Shown here: positions 1 through 12,294 of the stretch, in pieces
Numbering within the stretch: the first letter of the stretch is position 1
Layout: each line of letters starts with the position of its first letter
NCBI RefSeq assembly: GCF_019703515.2
Contig: NC_059362.1
Span: forward strand, 45,723,826-45,787,825
Direction: 5' to 3'
DNA: 64,000 bases
DNA from: Myxocyprinus asiaticus
Lineage: Eukaryota > Chordata > Actinopteri > Cypriniformes > Catostomidae
The notes under the pieces: generated by a model
The model's database searches: none
What the model was told of the DNA's origin: nothing
What the model saw: only the letters and a program-made list of their open reading frames with translations
Program-made: the position numbers and the translations under genes

Positions 1-398
1 GAGTAGGTTTGACACCTGGAGTCGTGAGTTCGAATCCAGGGCGTGCTGAGTGACTCCAGCCAGGTCTCCTAAGCAACCAAATTGGCCCGGTTGCTAGGGA
101 GGGTAGAGTCACATGGGGTAACCTCCTCGTGGTCGTGATTATTGGTTCTCGCTCTCAATGGGGCGCGTGGTGAGTTGTGCGTGGATCGCGGAGAGTAGCA
201 TGAGCCTCCACATGCTGTGAGTCTCCGCTGTGTCATGCACAACGAGTCACGTGATAAGATGCGTGGATTAACGGTCTCAGAAGCGGAGGCAACTGAGACT
301 TGTCCTCTGCCACTCGGATTGAGGTGAGTAACTGCGCCACCATGAGGACCTACTAAGTAGTGGGAACTGGGCATTCCAAATTGGGAGAAAAAAATATA
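1..398 (+). mobile_element. tRNA-derived SINE, copy 1 (cut by window edge)
   Basis: This copy starts inside the tRNA-related head, where the B-box-like GAGTTCGAATCC is visible near 30, and runs through the family body to the characteristic 3' end GGGCATTCCAAATTGGGAG plus an A-rich tail. The same body recurs at 8.8, 14.6, 21.3, 40.9, 42.7, 55.3 and 61.0 kb, which defines the family. The A-box part lies left of the window. ORFs read antisense through it are repeat translations, not genes. Confidence 0.9.
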
Positions 399-404
399 AA
401 AAAC

Positions 405-910
405 CTACCGTGAGCTCCGAGGTTGTTATTCAATGGTATATGCTTCTTTTGAAGCCCTCAGTGCATGTTTCTTCAAGCGTTATTTAACAAAAATCATGTT
501 TAATAGCAGAATCCCTGGTGAAGAACTACACTACCCATGATGCAGCAGTGAAAAATCCACCAATCAGAGAATTGCGGCAAACAAAGTGCGCCAAAAGAGC
601 TCTGCAGCAGCCGCCCACTTCCACTGTGATTGATGCAATCGAGTTGCTCTCCCTACACTCTTAAACTACTTTTATATTTGTATATATCTGAATATTTAGC
701 AATAAAATTGAATTTCTGTAGTTATAATCAACAATTTAAATCAGTAGTTTTATATTTTTCCATTGTTTTTAATTTGATTACGTCATTTGTTTTCGCAGTG
801 CTTCATGGGATTGTAGTTCATTACCTCTTATTTTGTCTTTTTGTCAGATTTTCTGAATTCTTTTTTGCTTCAAATCAAATTTTTTGATGTTGTGATTCAC
901 CTCAGAGCTG
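405..910 (+). repeat. promoter-like dispersed repeat, copy A
   Basis: This ~500-bp sequence matches, in reverse complement and with moderate divergence, 38935-39480. It carries ACTACACTACCCATGATGC at 525-543 and, inverted, GCTTCATGGGATTGTAGT at 800-817. Both resemble the ZNF143/THAP11 (SBS, ACTACAATTCCCAGAATGC) motif. A CCAAT box (CCAATCA at 560) and a TTACGTCA site (around 779-786) lie between them. The paired motifs and CCAAT box make it look like a mobilised bidirectional promoter. No coding potential or terminal repeats were recognised, so the class is unknown. Confidence 0.6.
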
Positions 911-3900
911 GTTGGTTTGGTTCATGACTTAGATTGAAAAAAATACAGAGATGGCTGAAAAAATCAGAGATGCTTTTCTTCAAATTTCCTCAAATTTAGA
1001 GTCCTATTCTCGTCATAACATTTGTGTTGCTCTTTTAATTTCAAAAACAGTCACATGAGTCCACGTAAAGCTTTCAGAAATAGAACTTGCTTAATTATTC
1101 ATCTCTCGAAAAGACTGGTTATTCAACACATACTTTTAGTTTCACTGGCATATAAGCTTGATTGAACTAGTTCTGAATCTGAAACAAGAATCTGTAAAGA
1201 TGACACCACACTCTAAGATATTTCTCTGCTTGGAATTTTCTGAATAATCATATGGGATTTCATATTTGATGTTATTAACCCATAGTGAACATAATCCTGA
1301 GTTATCTTGTATTACTTTTTACAGTGGTCCCTATCAACAAACTAGTTGTAAAGTATATCTTTTATGTTGTCAATTGATTGCACTTAAAGTTAAGAGGTAT
1401 GAAATGCTTTCTGATTTTAGCTTGTTGACTGTTTGCATTGAGCATAATGCAGCACTGTGCAGCAGAACCCTCGGTGTGACGGCCATGTGCCATCGCACGC
1501 CTGCGCTCCTGTGGGCCTTGGCAGCCACTGATGGTAAAGAGCGAGCTGTATTCCAGCCTGCTACCATCTTTTCCTTGTTTGGCCAACAGAATTGCCAAAA
1601 CCAAGTGAGCTGCCTACCTAGACAGCATGTTAAAGCATCATAGGCACTCCTGACGCAAAGACTGTTTCAAAAGATAGTAACATAGTGCTGCCTTTAAAGA
1701 TACCTTGCTTAATTTCTAAGGCACAATCGTCCGTATCCTTCGCATAAGCTCAGTGAAAAATCCAAGTTGAGACAATGTCTCTTTTAAATATACTTTTATT
1801 TCATTCAGTACTACAAAATATCTATAAATGTATGCTTTTTGTGTTATGTATTTTTATGCTTATTCAACTATTGCAATTGATTCCAATAGAATTAGGCGTA
1901 AGCATGTTGCTAAGCAACAATGCGACACTCCAGTAAGCATAAAAATAAACAGCACGCAGTTTAAGTTTAGAATCAATATTTTCTAATCTTGGATTTTTAT
2001 CTCACAGATCTTATTTTATTAGATTTTTTTTTGTATGTAGGATGCATGCGATGCAACCTTAGAATATGGCCAAAACAAGGTGTCTTAGAAGACAGCATGC
2101 ATTTGTGTCAGAAGTGTGCCCATGATGCCTAGATAGGCAGCTCACTAGGTTTTGGAACAGAGCTAAACTCTTCTTATCTTGTTCTTTGTCTTTGTGTCTT
2201 TGTATAGTCACACGCTCTTTCGCTCTCTTTCGGTGTGTGCATGATAGTGAGTATAGCACTGCTCTCACAACATATTCACACCCCGAGATAAAAGCCGTTC
2301 TTTTGATAGAATCAGGTCTGTGCCTGAGTTTCCGTGCATGCCTCTAAATCTCTTGATAGGTCTGAGTCAGTGTTGTCCTAAATCTCATGGCTCTGCAGAA
2401 AAGGCCATTTATGAATTCACTCATTGATCTGTAAGATCTTGGCAAGAGCTTGACATTTGCATGAGATCTTGATCTTGATCTAAAAGGTAAAACATCTCAT
2501 GATTATGTGACTTCACTCTTTATCTTGTCATTTTGAGATCGCATGGCCACTTCTAATCATTCGAGACATCTGCTCACTCGATATTTGCCAGTTTTTGAGT
2601 GGCAGACTTTGAGAACATCTGAGCAACCAAATGTAGCTTGTGTATCGCGCTGCTTCAATGCTGACATTTGGCAGCTTCGGGTTTTAGTCTTGAAGTTCAG
2701 CTCCAATTTAAAAGAGGTGCTCCTTAAAGAAACTGAATTGGATAACCTTAGCTAATGTACAGTTGCTCCCAGTATACATTTGGACACTTGATTCACACTT
2801 TAAGATGTCTGAATGTCATTGCATTAGATGACAAAATATCAAAACAGGTATCATTTATTTTCTAAGAAAGTTAGCACAAGCACACAGAGCCCCTTAGAGG
2901 ACAGGGATGGTGTTTCTTCTGAAATACTTTTGCAATTATTTTAGGTTCTCTCACAATAGATTAATCATGTTGTTACTACAGTAACCATAGCTGAACTATA
3001 TACTTAAAAAACAGCTCTTTGGCTGAACTTGATTCAGTCATGGACAGTGGTTCCACATGTTTGAAATGAGTTTTCTGAACTCAAAATTCCTATGTAATCT
3101 CAACACAAACACTTTGTGTAGAAAGAACCCAGTTGAATTGAGTAAACCCAGCAACATTAGACGTGTTAGTGTAACCCAAATAAATTTATTTTATTTCTTT
3201 ATGTACTAACTAGTGAAAGTGAATGTTTGCGTGCTAAATGCATGCTGGTTGGAAGCTTTTCAGAGTGTAGTTTAGTAACTATATTATGGTTAGCAAAGCA
3301 ATTGCAATCAATTTCATGCGTGACATCTATATGTGCTCATCGTTAGATCAAGCTCCACTCTTCATCATAATGATAACCCCTAAAACCCCAACATAACAAA
3401 ACATCAAACAATAACAAGTATCCCCCTTTATTTTCATCTAGCATTAAAACTCATAAAATAACATTTCATTTGGCTGAACTTAAAATTACCGTGTAAACCC
3501 AACTTGAATACTTTGAGTAAATAGAGTACAATAATCCTCTCCCTGTCCTCTAAGAGGAAGCACATTTTTCAAGCAAAACTGTTTTAAATGATAAAACGGT
3601 TGAAAGTGATGTGGATGAGGTTGTGGTGAGCTTAAAGAGATGGAAACATTCACCCTTCACTCCCAGTTAAGGGGTCATTTATGAACCTTGTGGTTTTCTA
3701 AAAATAAGCAACAGTTAGAGGTTCTTTCCTGTGAGTGATTAATGAGTGATTGTATCACACCACAGAAACCCCCTTCACTGAATACAGCACTCTTATAGCC
3801 TCAATACAGTGTCGTTATGAGAGTTTGTCTTCTGATTTATGATCCTGAATGGTTGTCACAACGAGTCAGAGCATCTGTACAGGTATTCCCCTTTGGATGA

Positions 3901-4208
3901 TGTCAGCTCGTGCAGAGAGACTCTGGCGGGGCGGAAGGGAGTTTTGATAACAGGTGGTACAGGTTTCACATTTGACTAACTGAAATTCAACGGATGACAT
4001 CTTCCCACCCTGTATTCATCAGATAAATGTTAGTTGAGGGAGAACAAACATATTAAGTGAATTATGTTTTCTCAGTGATCGTTTTGCTTGTAGCTGATAT
4101 TTGTTCAGTGTTGTTTGTGTTACTGTTATTTGCTTGAGGGCATTGTTACAGTAGTATGGGTTTGCCAATATGAAAACTCTTAAAATAAGTTGGAAAAGTA
4201 GAAGAAAA
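911..4208. other. intergenic or dusp10 upstream intron; nothing recognised
   Basis: Mixed AT-rich sequence without convincing exons, since the open frames are short and lack splice context. If dusp10 has the usual vertebrate structure, this stretch lies in the intron before the first exon seen here. No SINE or MITE of the families defined elsewhere was noticed. Confidence 0.4.
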
Positions 4209-5590
4209 ATTTCCTCTGGTCTATATATTATATTATATTATATTATATTATATTATATTATATTATATTATTATGATATTATATTATTTTATATTATATT
4301 ATTGATATTATATTACATTATATTATATTACATTACATTATATTGTATTATATTATTATTATATTATATTACATTACATTATATTATTTTATATAACATG
4401 ATATTATTTTATATAACATTATATTATTTTATATTATATTATTATTATATTACATTATATTATTTTATATAACATGATATTATTTTATATTATATTATTA
4501 TTATATTACATTACATTATATTATTTTATATAACATTATTATTATTTTATATAACATTATATTATTATTATATTATATTATTATTATATTATAGTACATT
4601 ATATTATTTTATATTATATTATTATTATATTACATTACATTATATTATTTTATATAACATTATATTATTTTATATTATATTATTATTATATTACATTACA
4701 TTATATTATTTTATATAACATTATTATTATATTATATTACATTATATTATTTTATATAACATTATATTATTTTATATTATATTATTATTATATTATATTA
4801 CATTATATTATTTTATATAACATTATATTATTTTATATTATATTATTATTATATTATATTACATTATATTATTTTATATTATATTATTATTATATTATAT
4901 TACATTATATTATTTTATATAACATTATATTATATTATTATTATATTATTATGATATATTATATCACATTATATTATTTTATATAACATTATATTATATT
5001 ATCATTATATATATTATTATTATTGATATTACATTATATTATTTTATATAACATTATATTATATTATATGACATTATATTATTTTATATTATATTATTAT
5101 TATATTATATTACATTATATTATTTTATATAACATTATATTATATTATTATTATATTATATGACATTATATTATTTTATATTATATTATTATTATATGAC
5201 ATTATATTATATTATTATTATATGACATATTATTTTATATTATATTATTATTATATTATATTACATTATATTATTTTATATAACATTATATTATTATTAT
5301 TATTATATTATATGACATATTATTTTATATTATATTATATTATATGACATTATATTATATTATTATTATATGATATATTATTTTATATTATATTATATTA
5401 TATTATATGACATTATATTATATTATTATTATTATATTATATTATATTATTGATATTATATTACACTATATTATATGTTATTATATTATATTACATTATA
5501 TTCTATTATTTCATATAAAATTATATTATATTATATTACATTATATTATTTTATATAACATTGTGTTATATTATATAAAATTTGTAATAA
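4209..5590. repeat. AT-only satellite-like block, ATTAT-type units
   Basis: About 1.4 kb is built almost entirely of TATTA/TTATA words, with recurring longer modules such as TTACATTATATTATTTTATA followed by TAACATTATATTA. This higher-order pattern shows that blocks of roughly 60-100 bp were duplicated, not just single pentamers. The C and G bases are confined to occasional ACATTA, TGACAT and TGATAT variants. The open frames through it are low-complexity artefacts. Confidence 0.9.
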
Positions 5591-6019
5591 AATAAAATAA
5601 AAATGATAAACAATTATACTTATATTAATTATAAATGAAAACATTGTGGAAAAATGATCAGATACAGTATTTGATAAGCACTGACTAACCTCAGAAGATC
5701 TTATTATCATTCAGTATGTAAATATGACAGATCTGTTACCCGATATAGAATTTGTTCAACCTGAAATGCAAATTGTATGCAAATGTTTTTAAGTTCATTG
5801 TGTTTGTCACCTTCATGAAAGGTGAACAGTGAAAAGAGCAGCACATTTTTCACCTAAAATCAAAAGAAACAAATATATTTTGCTTAAAAAAAAAAAGAAG
5901 CCTATTTAGAAAATAAAAAAATAAAATCTGCACTGTGACATTATTTACATTATTACTGTAATTAAAACAGATTTTATTCTCATTACTGTGTTGCAAAAAT
6001 AATTATGGCATATTATTTA

Positions 6020-6240
6020 AATGGTAAAGTAATTATAAATTATGACCATATTTGTTGTTAAACACTCAAACACATTACGAGAGGCAAATGTGCTTAATTG
6101 TCATAAAAATAATGTTAATGTAAAAAAACATAATGATCCTAAAAATAGGCTTTATTTTCTTTGTGTAAAATATAATTTTTCATTTTTTTTTTTTGATTTT
6201 GGGGTAAAATGTTTTGTTAGATTCACCCATAAACGATAAC
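6020..6240 (+). repeat. dispersed repeat with GATTTTGGGGTRAAATGT core
   Basis: The stretch containing CCTAAAAATAGGC, TTTGATTTTGGGGTAAAATG and AGATTCACCC is matched in the same order at about 36360-36560 and 52140-52275, and partly at 8330-8640 and 9285-9325. It is an interspersed family of unknown class with no visible coding. Confidence 0.55.
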
Positions 6241-6315
6241 TATATCTAAAAATAAGGATTTATTTATTTGTTAGCAGTTTATATGTATTATCCATTACAT
6301 TGCACATTCATGCTT

Positions 6316-6403
6316 TAAAGGAATATTCCGGGTTCAATACCAGTTAAGCTCAATCGACAGCATTTGTGGCATAATGTTGATTACCACAAAAATGTATATC
6401 AAT
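6316..6403 (+). mobile_element. end fragment of GGAATATTCCGGGTTCAA MITE
   Basis: Reads TAAAGGAATATTCCGGGTTC and continues through the GCTCAATCGACAGCATTTGTGG part of the family, then breaks off. Full-length relatives are at 10576-11001 and 21207-22004. It ends about 50 bp before a dusp10 exon, close to the branch-point and polypyrimidine region of that intron. Confidence 0.75.
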
Positions 6404-6455
6404 AATATCAGTGTCAAGTGTTCTTTGTTTACTTGTTTGTGTTTGCCTCCTACAG

Positions 6456-6824
6456 GAGGTCTCGCTGGTTTCCGTCAGAATCATGATGATCTATGTGAAC
6501 ACTCTCTCCACCTGGAGGAAGGGCAGGACGGCAGTACCACAGTGGGCCTGTCGGGGGCGCTACCTCACTCTCTGCCCTCCACACCTGATATAGAGAACGC
6601 CGAGCTGACGGCCATCCTCCCCTTTCTGTTCCTCGGTAACGAGCGAGACGCTCAAGATCTGGAGCAAATGCAGCGAATGAACATCGGTTACATCCTGAAC
6701 GTCACCACACACCTGCCGCTGTTTCATTATGACCTTGGACTCTTCAACTACAAGCGTTTGCCCGCCACTGACAGCAACAAACAGAACCTGCGGCAGTACT
6801 TCGAGGAGGCCTTCGAGTTTATAG
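6456..6824 (+). CDS. dusp10: dusp10 penultimate coding exon (linker and first half of phosphatase domain)
   Basis: This 369-bp exon encodes 123 residues of dual-specificity phosphatase 10 (MKP-5), which dephosphorylates the TxY threonine and tyrosine of JNK and p38. A pyrimidine-rich tract ending CCTCCTACAG precedes it, and AG|GTATGA follows it. Both flanking introns are phase 1, so the exon is symmetrical. The encoded protein begins [13 protein letters not shown], like the region after the rhodanese-like domain in vertebrate DUSP10. It then runs through the DIENAEL and [13 protein letters not shown] start of the catalytic domain to [10 protein letters not shown]. The Asp codon at 6770-6772 is the expected general acid. 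The near-identity to DUSP10, unlike DUSP8 or DUSP16, makes the gene call firm. The N-terminal exons are outside the window to the left. Confidence 0.95.
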
Positions 6825-6835
6825 GTATGACTTCA

Positions 6836-7480
6836 GTTTACATCTAGTGGTTATGTGGTAGAAATATTAATATGAATATAAATGTCTTTCAAATAGCACT
6901 TAAATAGACAACTCATATATCAAATGAAAGCTCTCAGACTGTACAGTTAATATGATTTCTGTAAGTCATCAAATGCAAACGTCTCTTTCATGCTCCGATA
7001 ACTGCTGTTGTAAGCCCCAAGTAGCCAAAAACTTTATATCAGCTTTTTCTAAAAAGTGAGTCTTTTTTTTACTTGTCTGTGAGCTTGCTTGTGTGAATAA
7101 TCCAATGTTATATCTTAGATGTCCAGAACAAAATATGCAGTCTAGCAGGAAAAGCATGCTAAACAAATCATCAGAAAAATGTGTCTTTGACTATTGATGA
7201 TGACATGTAATATTATCACAAAGGGGAGGATCTCAGCTTTCTAATGACACCTAGATTGAGCTTCTAGTCCACTCAGAGGCCGAGATATTCTATGAAACAT
7301 CAAGGGTGGTGCTTGAACTGAAAATTAGACTGAATGTCTATGGACGAGCACATCTGTGAGGGCTAAAATGTGTTAGAGCGCCACCTACATTTCAGATCTG
7401 TATATTGTGATGGAAGGTGATAGAGGGAAAAAACTTTTTTCTAGTGCTTGCTGCCATCTAGTGGAATGAAATGAGACTTT
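6836..7480. repeat. dispersed repeat containing ATCTAGTGG / GCGCCACCT segments
   Basis: The part from 6840 to 6960 (TTTACATCTAGTGGTTATGT through ATGAAAGCTCTCA) is the reverse complement of 13860-13975. Later segments carry the GCGCCACCTACATTTCAG and CCATCTAGTGGAATG words typical of this repeat type. It is an interspersed family of unknown class. Confidence 0.5.
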
Positions 7481-8649
7481 TTGCAGGGAGATATAGTGAA
7501 CAGAACCAGAATTACATGTTGACAAATTTAGGACAACAAAAAAAACTAGTTTTTTACTTTCTGTTTATCAAAAGATTGCAAACATAAACAATATTATTTA
7601 TGGATTGTTGGAGTTTTTTATTTTTTATTTTCTGTAAAATGAGACCAGTTTTTTGCAATTAGTCAACAGCATGTGTGAATGTTGAGCTTTTAAATTTGAG
7701 TGTGAAAAATTGCAGCCCAAAAATGGGTTTGAGGGGCCGTTCACAACAAATGCTTTTTGCGTTCATCTGCACTGTTTTTTTTTTACCTGTTTGTCTATGC
7801 AAACGTGCTAGACGGACGTCTTTTACCGTTGTCATACTGTTTTTTTTAGCATCTTGTGAATGACCCCTGTATTTTTAAGACACATTTTTAAGGCGTCAAT
7901 TGAAAAGCGCGTCACGAGACACCTGCGTTCAGTTCTGTTCGTTGCGCTGTGTTTTTTTACGCAAGAATGTGTTCAGCCCCTAAGATTTTTGCATTGTGAC
8001 ATTGTTTACATGACAATTAAACATTCATATTCTCAATCCTGTAATGTCTCTGGATGTGTCACTTTTTAAACCTTTTAGTTTTACTCACAGGTACTCATAG
8101 GCTCCATATGGGTGGGGGAGGGTTTAGGGTATCTGCTGCCTGTCAGGAACAAACCGAGGCCCCTTTGTGCAATGGGCATCTTTTTTTTAGTGTCTCACAC
8201 AAGATCAGCACATTTTGAACACCTCATGTCAATTTAAAAACAGGTTTCGAGGCACAAGCGTTCTGTTCCTTTCATTGCACTGCCATATGTTTTTTAACGC
8301 AAAAACATGTTTGGTTTGAACAGCACCTAATATGGCTATTTTTACTGTATTACAGTTAACATTACAGTAACACAATGTTTTTTTTTTTATTTAAATCTAT
8401 TAAAATTACAGGCAATACATTAAATGATACCATGACTTATAAATAAATTTAAATTACCAATACATAATTAAGTACACAGTGTAATTTGAAATGAAAGTAT
8501 AAATAATATATCATTTTTTCACATTACAGTAATGAGAATGACGGGGTTTTTTTGCATCACGGTAATGAAAATAATGGTTTCTTTATGTGAAAATATTAAT
8601 TCTTTCTTTTGATTTTGGGGCGAAGTATGATCCTGACACACTCTCGGCA

Positions 8650-8797
8650 GGTTATGTCTAGGTGGCGCTTATTTGCGACGCAGATGTTTTCAGGCCTAAT
8701 TTTGTTATTTTATGTATCATAAATGCAAAAGTGATGGTGTTCTATCAAATGTTGAGATTCTAAGCTTTCAAGTGATACCACATATGCATAATATATG
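8650..8797 (+). repeat. dispersed repeat, GGTGGCGCTTATTTGCGACG type
   Basis: Matches 13968-14115 in the same orientation at about 80 percent by eye, sharing AGGTGGCGCTTATTTGCGAC, AAATGCARAAGTGATGGT and TTCTAAGCTTTC. The sequence resumes after the SINE at 9187-9240 with TATAGCGCCCCCC, so the SINE split this older repeat. Confidence 0.6.
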
Positions 8798-8810
8798 TAT
8801 CCGGGGACTT

Positions 8811-9186
8811 TTTTTTTTCTCCCAATTTGGAATGCCCAATTCCCAGTGCGCTCTAAGTCCTCGTGGTCACGTAGTGACTCGCCTCAATCCGGGTGGTGGA
8901 GGACGAATCTCAGTTGCCTCCGCGTCTGAGACCGTCAATCCGCGCATCTTATCACGTGACTTGTTGAGCGTGTTACCGCGGAGACATAGCACGTGTGGAG
9001 GCTTCACGCTATTCTCCGCGGCATCCACGCACAACTCACCACGCGCCCCACTGAGAGCGAGACCCACATTATAGTGACCATGAGGAGGTTACCCCATGTG
9101 ACTCTACCCTCCCTAGCAACCGGGACAATTTGGTGGCTTAGGAAGCCTGACTGGAGCGTCTTTACTCGCTGAGCTACCCAGGACCC
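8811..9186 (-). mobile_element. tRNA-derived SINE, copy 2, complete with target-site duplication
   Basis: An antisense copy running from the poly-T tail and CCCAATTTGGAATGCCCAAT to the tRNA head ending GAGCTACCCAGGA. It is flanked by a perfect 13-bp direct repeat, TATCCGGGGACTT, at 8798-8810 and 9187-9199. That is the target-site duplication expected of LINE-machinery retrotransposition. It is inserted within an older dispersed repeat in the last dusp10 intron. Confidence 0.95.
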
Positions 9187-9562
9187 TATCCGGGGACTTC
9201 GTGATATAGCGCCCCCCATCTAGACTTTAAGCGGGGTTCTAAAAGTAGGCGTTTATCTTTTTAAGCAAAATATTTTTTCCCCTTTTGATTTTGGGGTGAA
9301 ATATTTTCATGAGATTCACCTTGAGATTTTACAGCATAGCGACTTGGATAAATTTTTCGGTAATGGAAATACTTGCCCGTTTATTATATGCTTCAACATA
9401 TCCTTCAGGGAAATACTGATTTCATTATGTAGATATTGTATGGCAATATTACTCTTCCTAAACGCCAGTAATCCAGCCCTGTAGACTGAACAACTCCATC
9501 ATGTTCAATGACTTTATCTCTTCTCATATGAGGCTTTTCAATTTGTGCTCAAGGTCTTTTGA

Positions 9563-9859
<297 letters not shown>

Positions 9860-10572
9860 TTTGGTAAGAGAGGCCTACGAGGTGTTATACAGTCAGTAAA
9901 AGAGGATCTTTTTTGGGCAAAAGGAGGATTTCCAAGCAGAAAATCCTTTAACATTGCCATTTTAAGGCAATTTAACATCATTGTCAACCCATATGGATGA
10001 GACTGTTTGGACAAGGGTTGAACAGAGGATGAGGAAAATGCAAAACAAACCGTCTTTTGCTGTCCGGTCCTGTTTAAGACAAACACTGTGATGCGGTCAT
10101 ACGTTGGTTATTCGGCCGCTGGTGCTGCCTGAAGCCCCCAAACGAGTCTGGCTTTTCGCCTGTCTGAAAAGATGAAGGCTTGTTTGTTGTTCCAACGTTC
10201 TTATTCTATTTTTATACAGGAGAGCGACCACTGGCGTGGTCATGACCCGCTAACAGTGGCTTCACTGTGCAATAATTTCAGAGTGGAATGCAACCAGAGG
10301 CGTGATGTGTATATATATATAAAGACTTACAGGCGACCTAGTTTTATACATTATTTTTGTGTTATTCTTATCGATCTTTTCATTCGAGTTCAGTTTAGCG
10401 GTGATCATCTGTTTAGCAGATGATCTGTATGACGTCATCAAAGCATTTATCATGCATAAAAACACCCCAAACCAGCTTTATGTACTGTATGTTTGTGGCT
10501 GTGTGTGTATTTGTCATTGTTTTTATCACGGACAATCAGGTCAACTTGTTTTGCAATTTCGTTTGAAAGTCC

Positions 10573-10578
10573 ATTAAA
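10573..10578 (+). terminator. dusp10: candidate proximal poly(A) signal ATTAAA
   Basis: The hexamer lies 714 bp after the stop codon, directly at the junction with a MITE whose first bases overlap it. If used, the cleavage site would fall inside the transposon. Confidence 0.35.
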
Positions 10579-11001
10579 GGAATATTCCGGGTTCAATACA
10601 AGCTGAGCTCAATCGACAACCTTTGTGGCATAATGAAATAATAATTTCGACTCATCCCTCCTTTTCTTTAAAAAAGCAAAAATTGAGATTACAGTGTGGC
10701 AGTTACAATGGAAGTCAATGGGATCAGTGTGTAAATGTTAAAATACTCACTGTTTTAAAAGTATAGCCACACGACATAAACAATATGTGTGTTAACATGA
10801 TGTTAGTGTGATAACCGCATCTGTGTAAAGTTATAGCCAATTTTACAACTTCACATTTTTGCCTTTACACCCTCCATAAATTGGCCCCATTGACTTCCAC
10901 TGTAAGTGCAACGAGTCAAAATACATTTTTGTGGTTATCAACATAATGCCACAAATGCTGTCGATTGAGCTTAACTTGTATTGAACCCGGAATATTCCTA
11001 A
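10576..11001. mobile_element. full-length palindromic MITE, GGAATATTCCGGGTTCAA family
   Basis: The two ends are inverted copies: AGGAATATTCCGGGTTCAAT at 10578 and its reverse complement ending at 10999. The complementarity extends inward through CTCAATCGACA and CATTGACTTCCA segments. It is a ~425-bp non-autonomous DNA transposon, the type copy for fragments at 6316, 21207, 43075, 44800 and 57390. No ORF is present. The superfamily is not certain from the ends alone. Confidence 0.8.
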
Positions 11002-11104
11002 AATAATAAACTACTGCATGACTACTAAAAGCATATGGACAACTATAAAATGTACTCTGTTGCTATGATATCATCTATATATAGTTAAAAGCATTTGCTT
11101 GAAG

Positions 11105-11368
11105 TATAAAGAAATAATTCACCCAAAAATAAAGATTCTGTCATCATTTATTCACCCTTGTGTCGTTTTAAGACTTCTTGATGTGAAGCCTTAATAGCTC
11201 TAGTCCCCGTTCACTACTATTGCATGGAAAAGAGCAGCCAAAACATTCTGCAAAATGTCTCTTTTTGTGCACCACAGAAGACAGAAAGTCATACGGGTTT
11301 AGAATAACACGATGGTCAGTAAATGATCGCCAAATCTGACATTTTTTTGGGTGAGCTATCCCTTAAAG
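11105..11368. mobile_element. MITE with TTCACCCAAAAAT inverted ends
   Basis: The left end AATAATTCACCCAAAAATAA and right end TTTTTTTGGGTGAGCTATCC are inverted relatives. The interior has the CATCATTTATTCACCC...GTAAATGATCGCC pairing typical of this very common fish MITE. Related ends occur at 17016, 22985, 23990, 35010, 43572, 47727, 48694, 49069 and 54335. Confidence 0.75.
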
Positions 11369-12294
11369 TCACCATCGCACATTGAGTCTGTTTGATGTTT
11401 TCAATATTCAAGCGTGTGTATGAAAGAGAAACGTATCTAATGTATATTGCTCTTGTGTGTATGTGTATGTTTTCTGTTTGAAGGATTCACTGTGCTCCAG
11501 TTCAGGTGAAATGCCCTTTCACGACCTCAAGCTGGCCAGACGGTTTGAAACCAGACAGATATGTCGTAGTGAATTTCCATTTTTATGCTCACACGTCAAA
11601 CTTCGCTTCAGTGATGATAATAATAGTGCCTCTATTGGTGCCTTAACTCACGATAAACTCTTTTTGTTTTACTTTTTGTTTGTTTGTGACTGTGTTAAAG
11701 GGGATGGCTTTAAAATGAGAATTTCTTTGTAAGCATCATGGACGTCTTTGTGTTTTTAATGTGTTACTGATCTCAACATTATTGATGTAGGCTATTTACA
11801 CGTCATTCTAAATCAGGGGTAAGTTCTTATTTCTCATAAAATAACTAAAACGCTGTGAAATAACAAAACTCTGGGCTGGTCTAAATATTTAAATTCAAAT
11901 GGTAAAAGATAACCATTTAGTACGGTGTTATTAGTGTGCAACCTGTCAAAATCTCTTTGCAAAATTGATAAAAATGTTTTAATATTCAGCTTTTACACTT
12001 CCTGCACTTTGGCTGATAATTTGCATATTACTGCTTTTGTTTAATTAAGAGGTAGTACACCTTAAAGTAGTGCTAGTTTGATGGGTTACACTTCAGTGTT
12101 ACCTTGAACAGTTTAAATAACATTATTAGTGTGTTTTTTAATGTTCAGTACTGATACAATATCCAGAAAAAATGGTGGCCAATAATGTCGATAGCCTTTA
12201 TACATAACACCGTAACTATTTAAAATAGTTACAAGATATTTCTGGTCTCTTATCAATAATAAAATATCTATGTAAAATTGGTCTCTTATTGATG

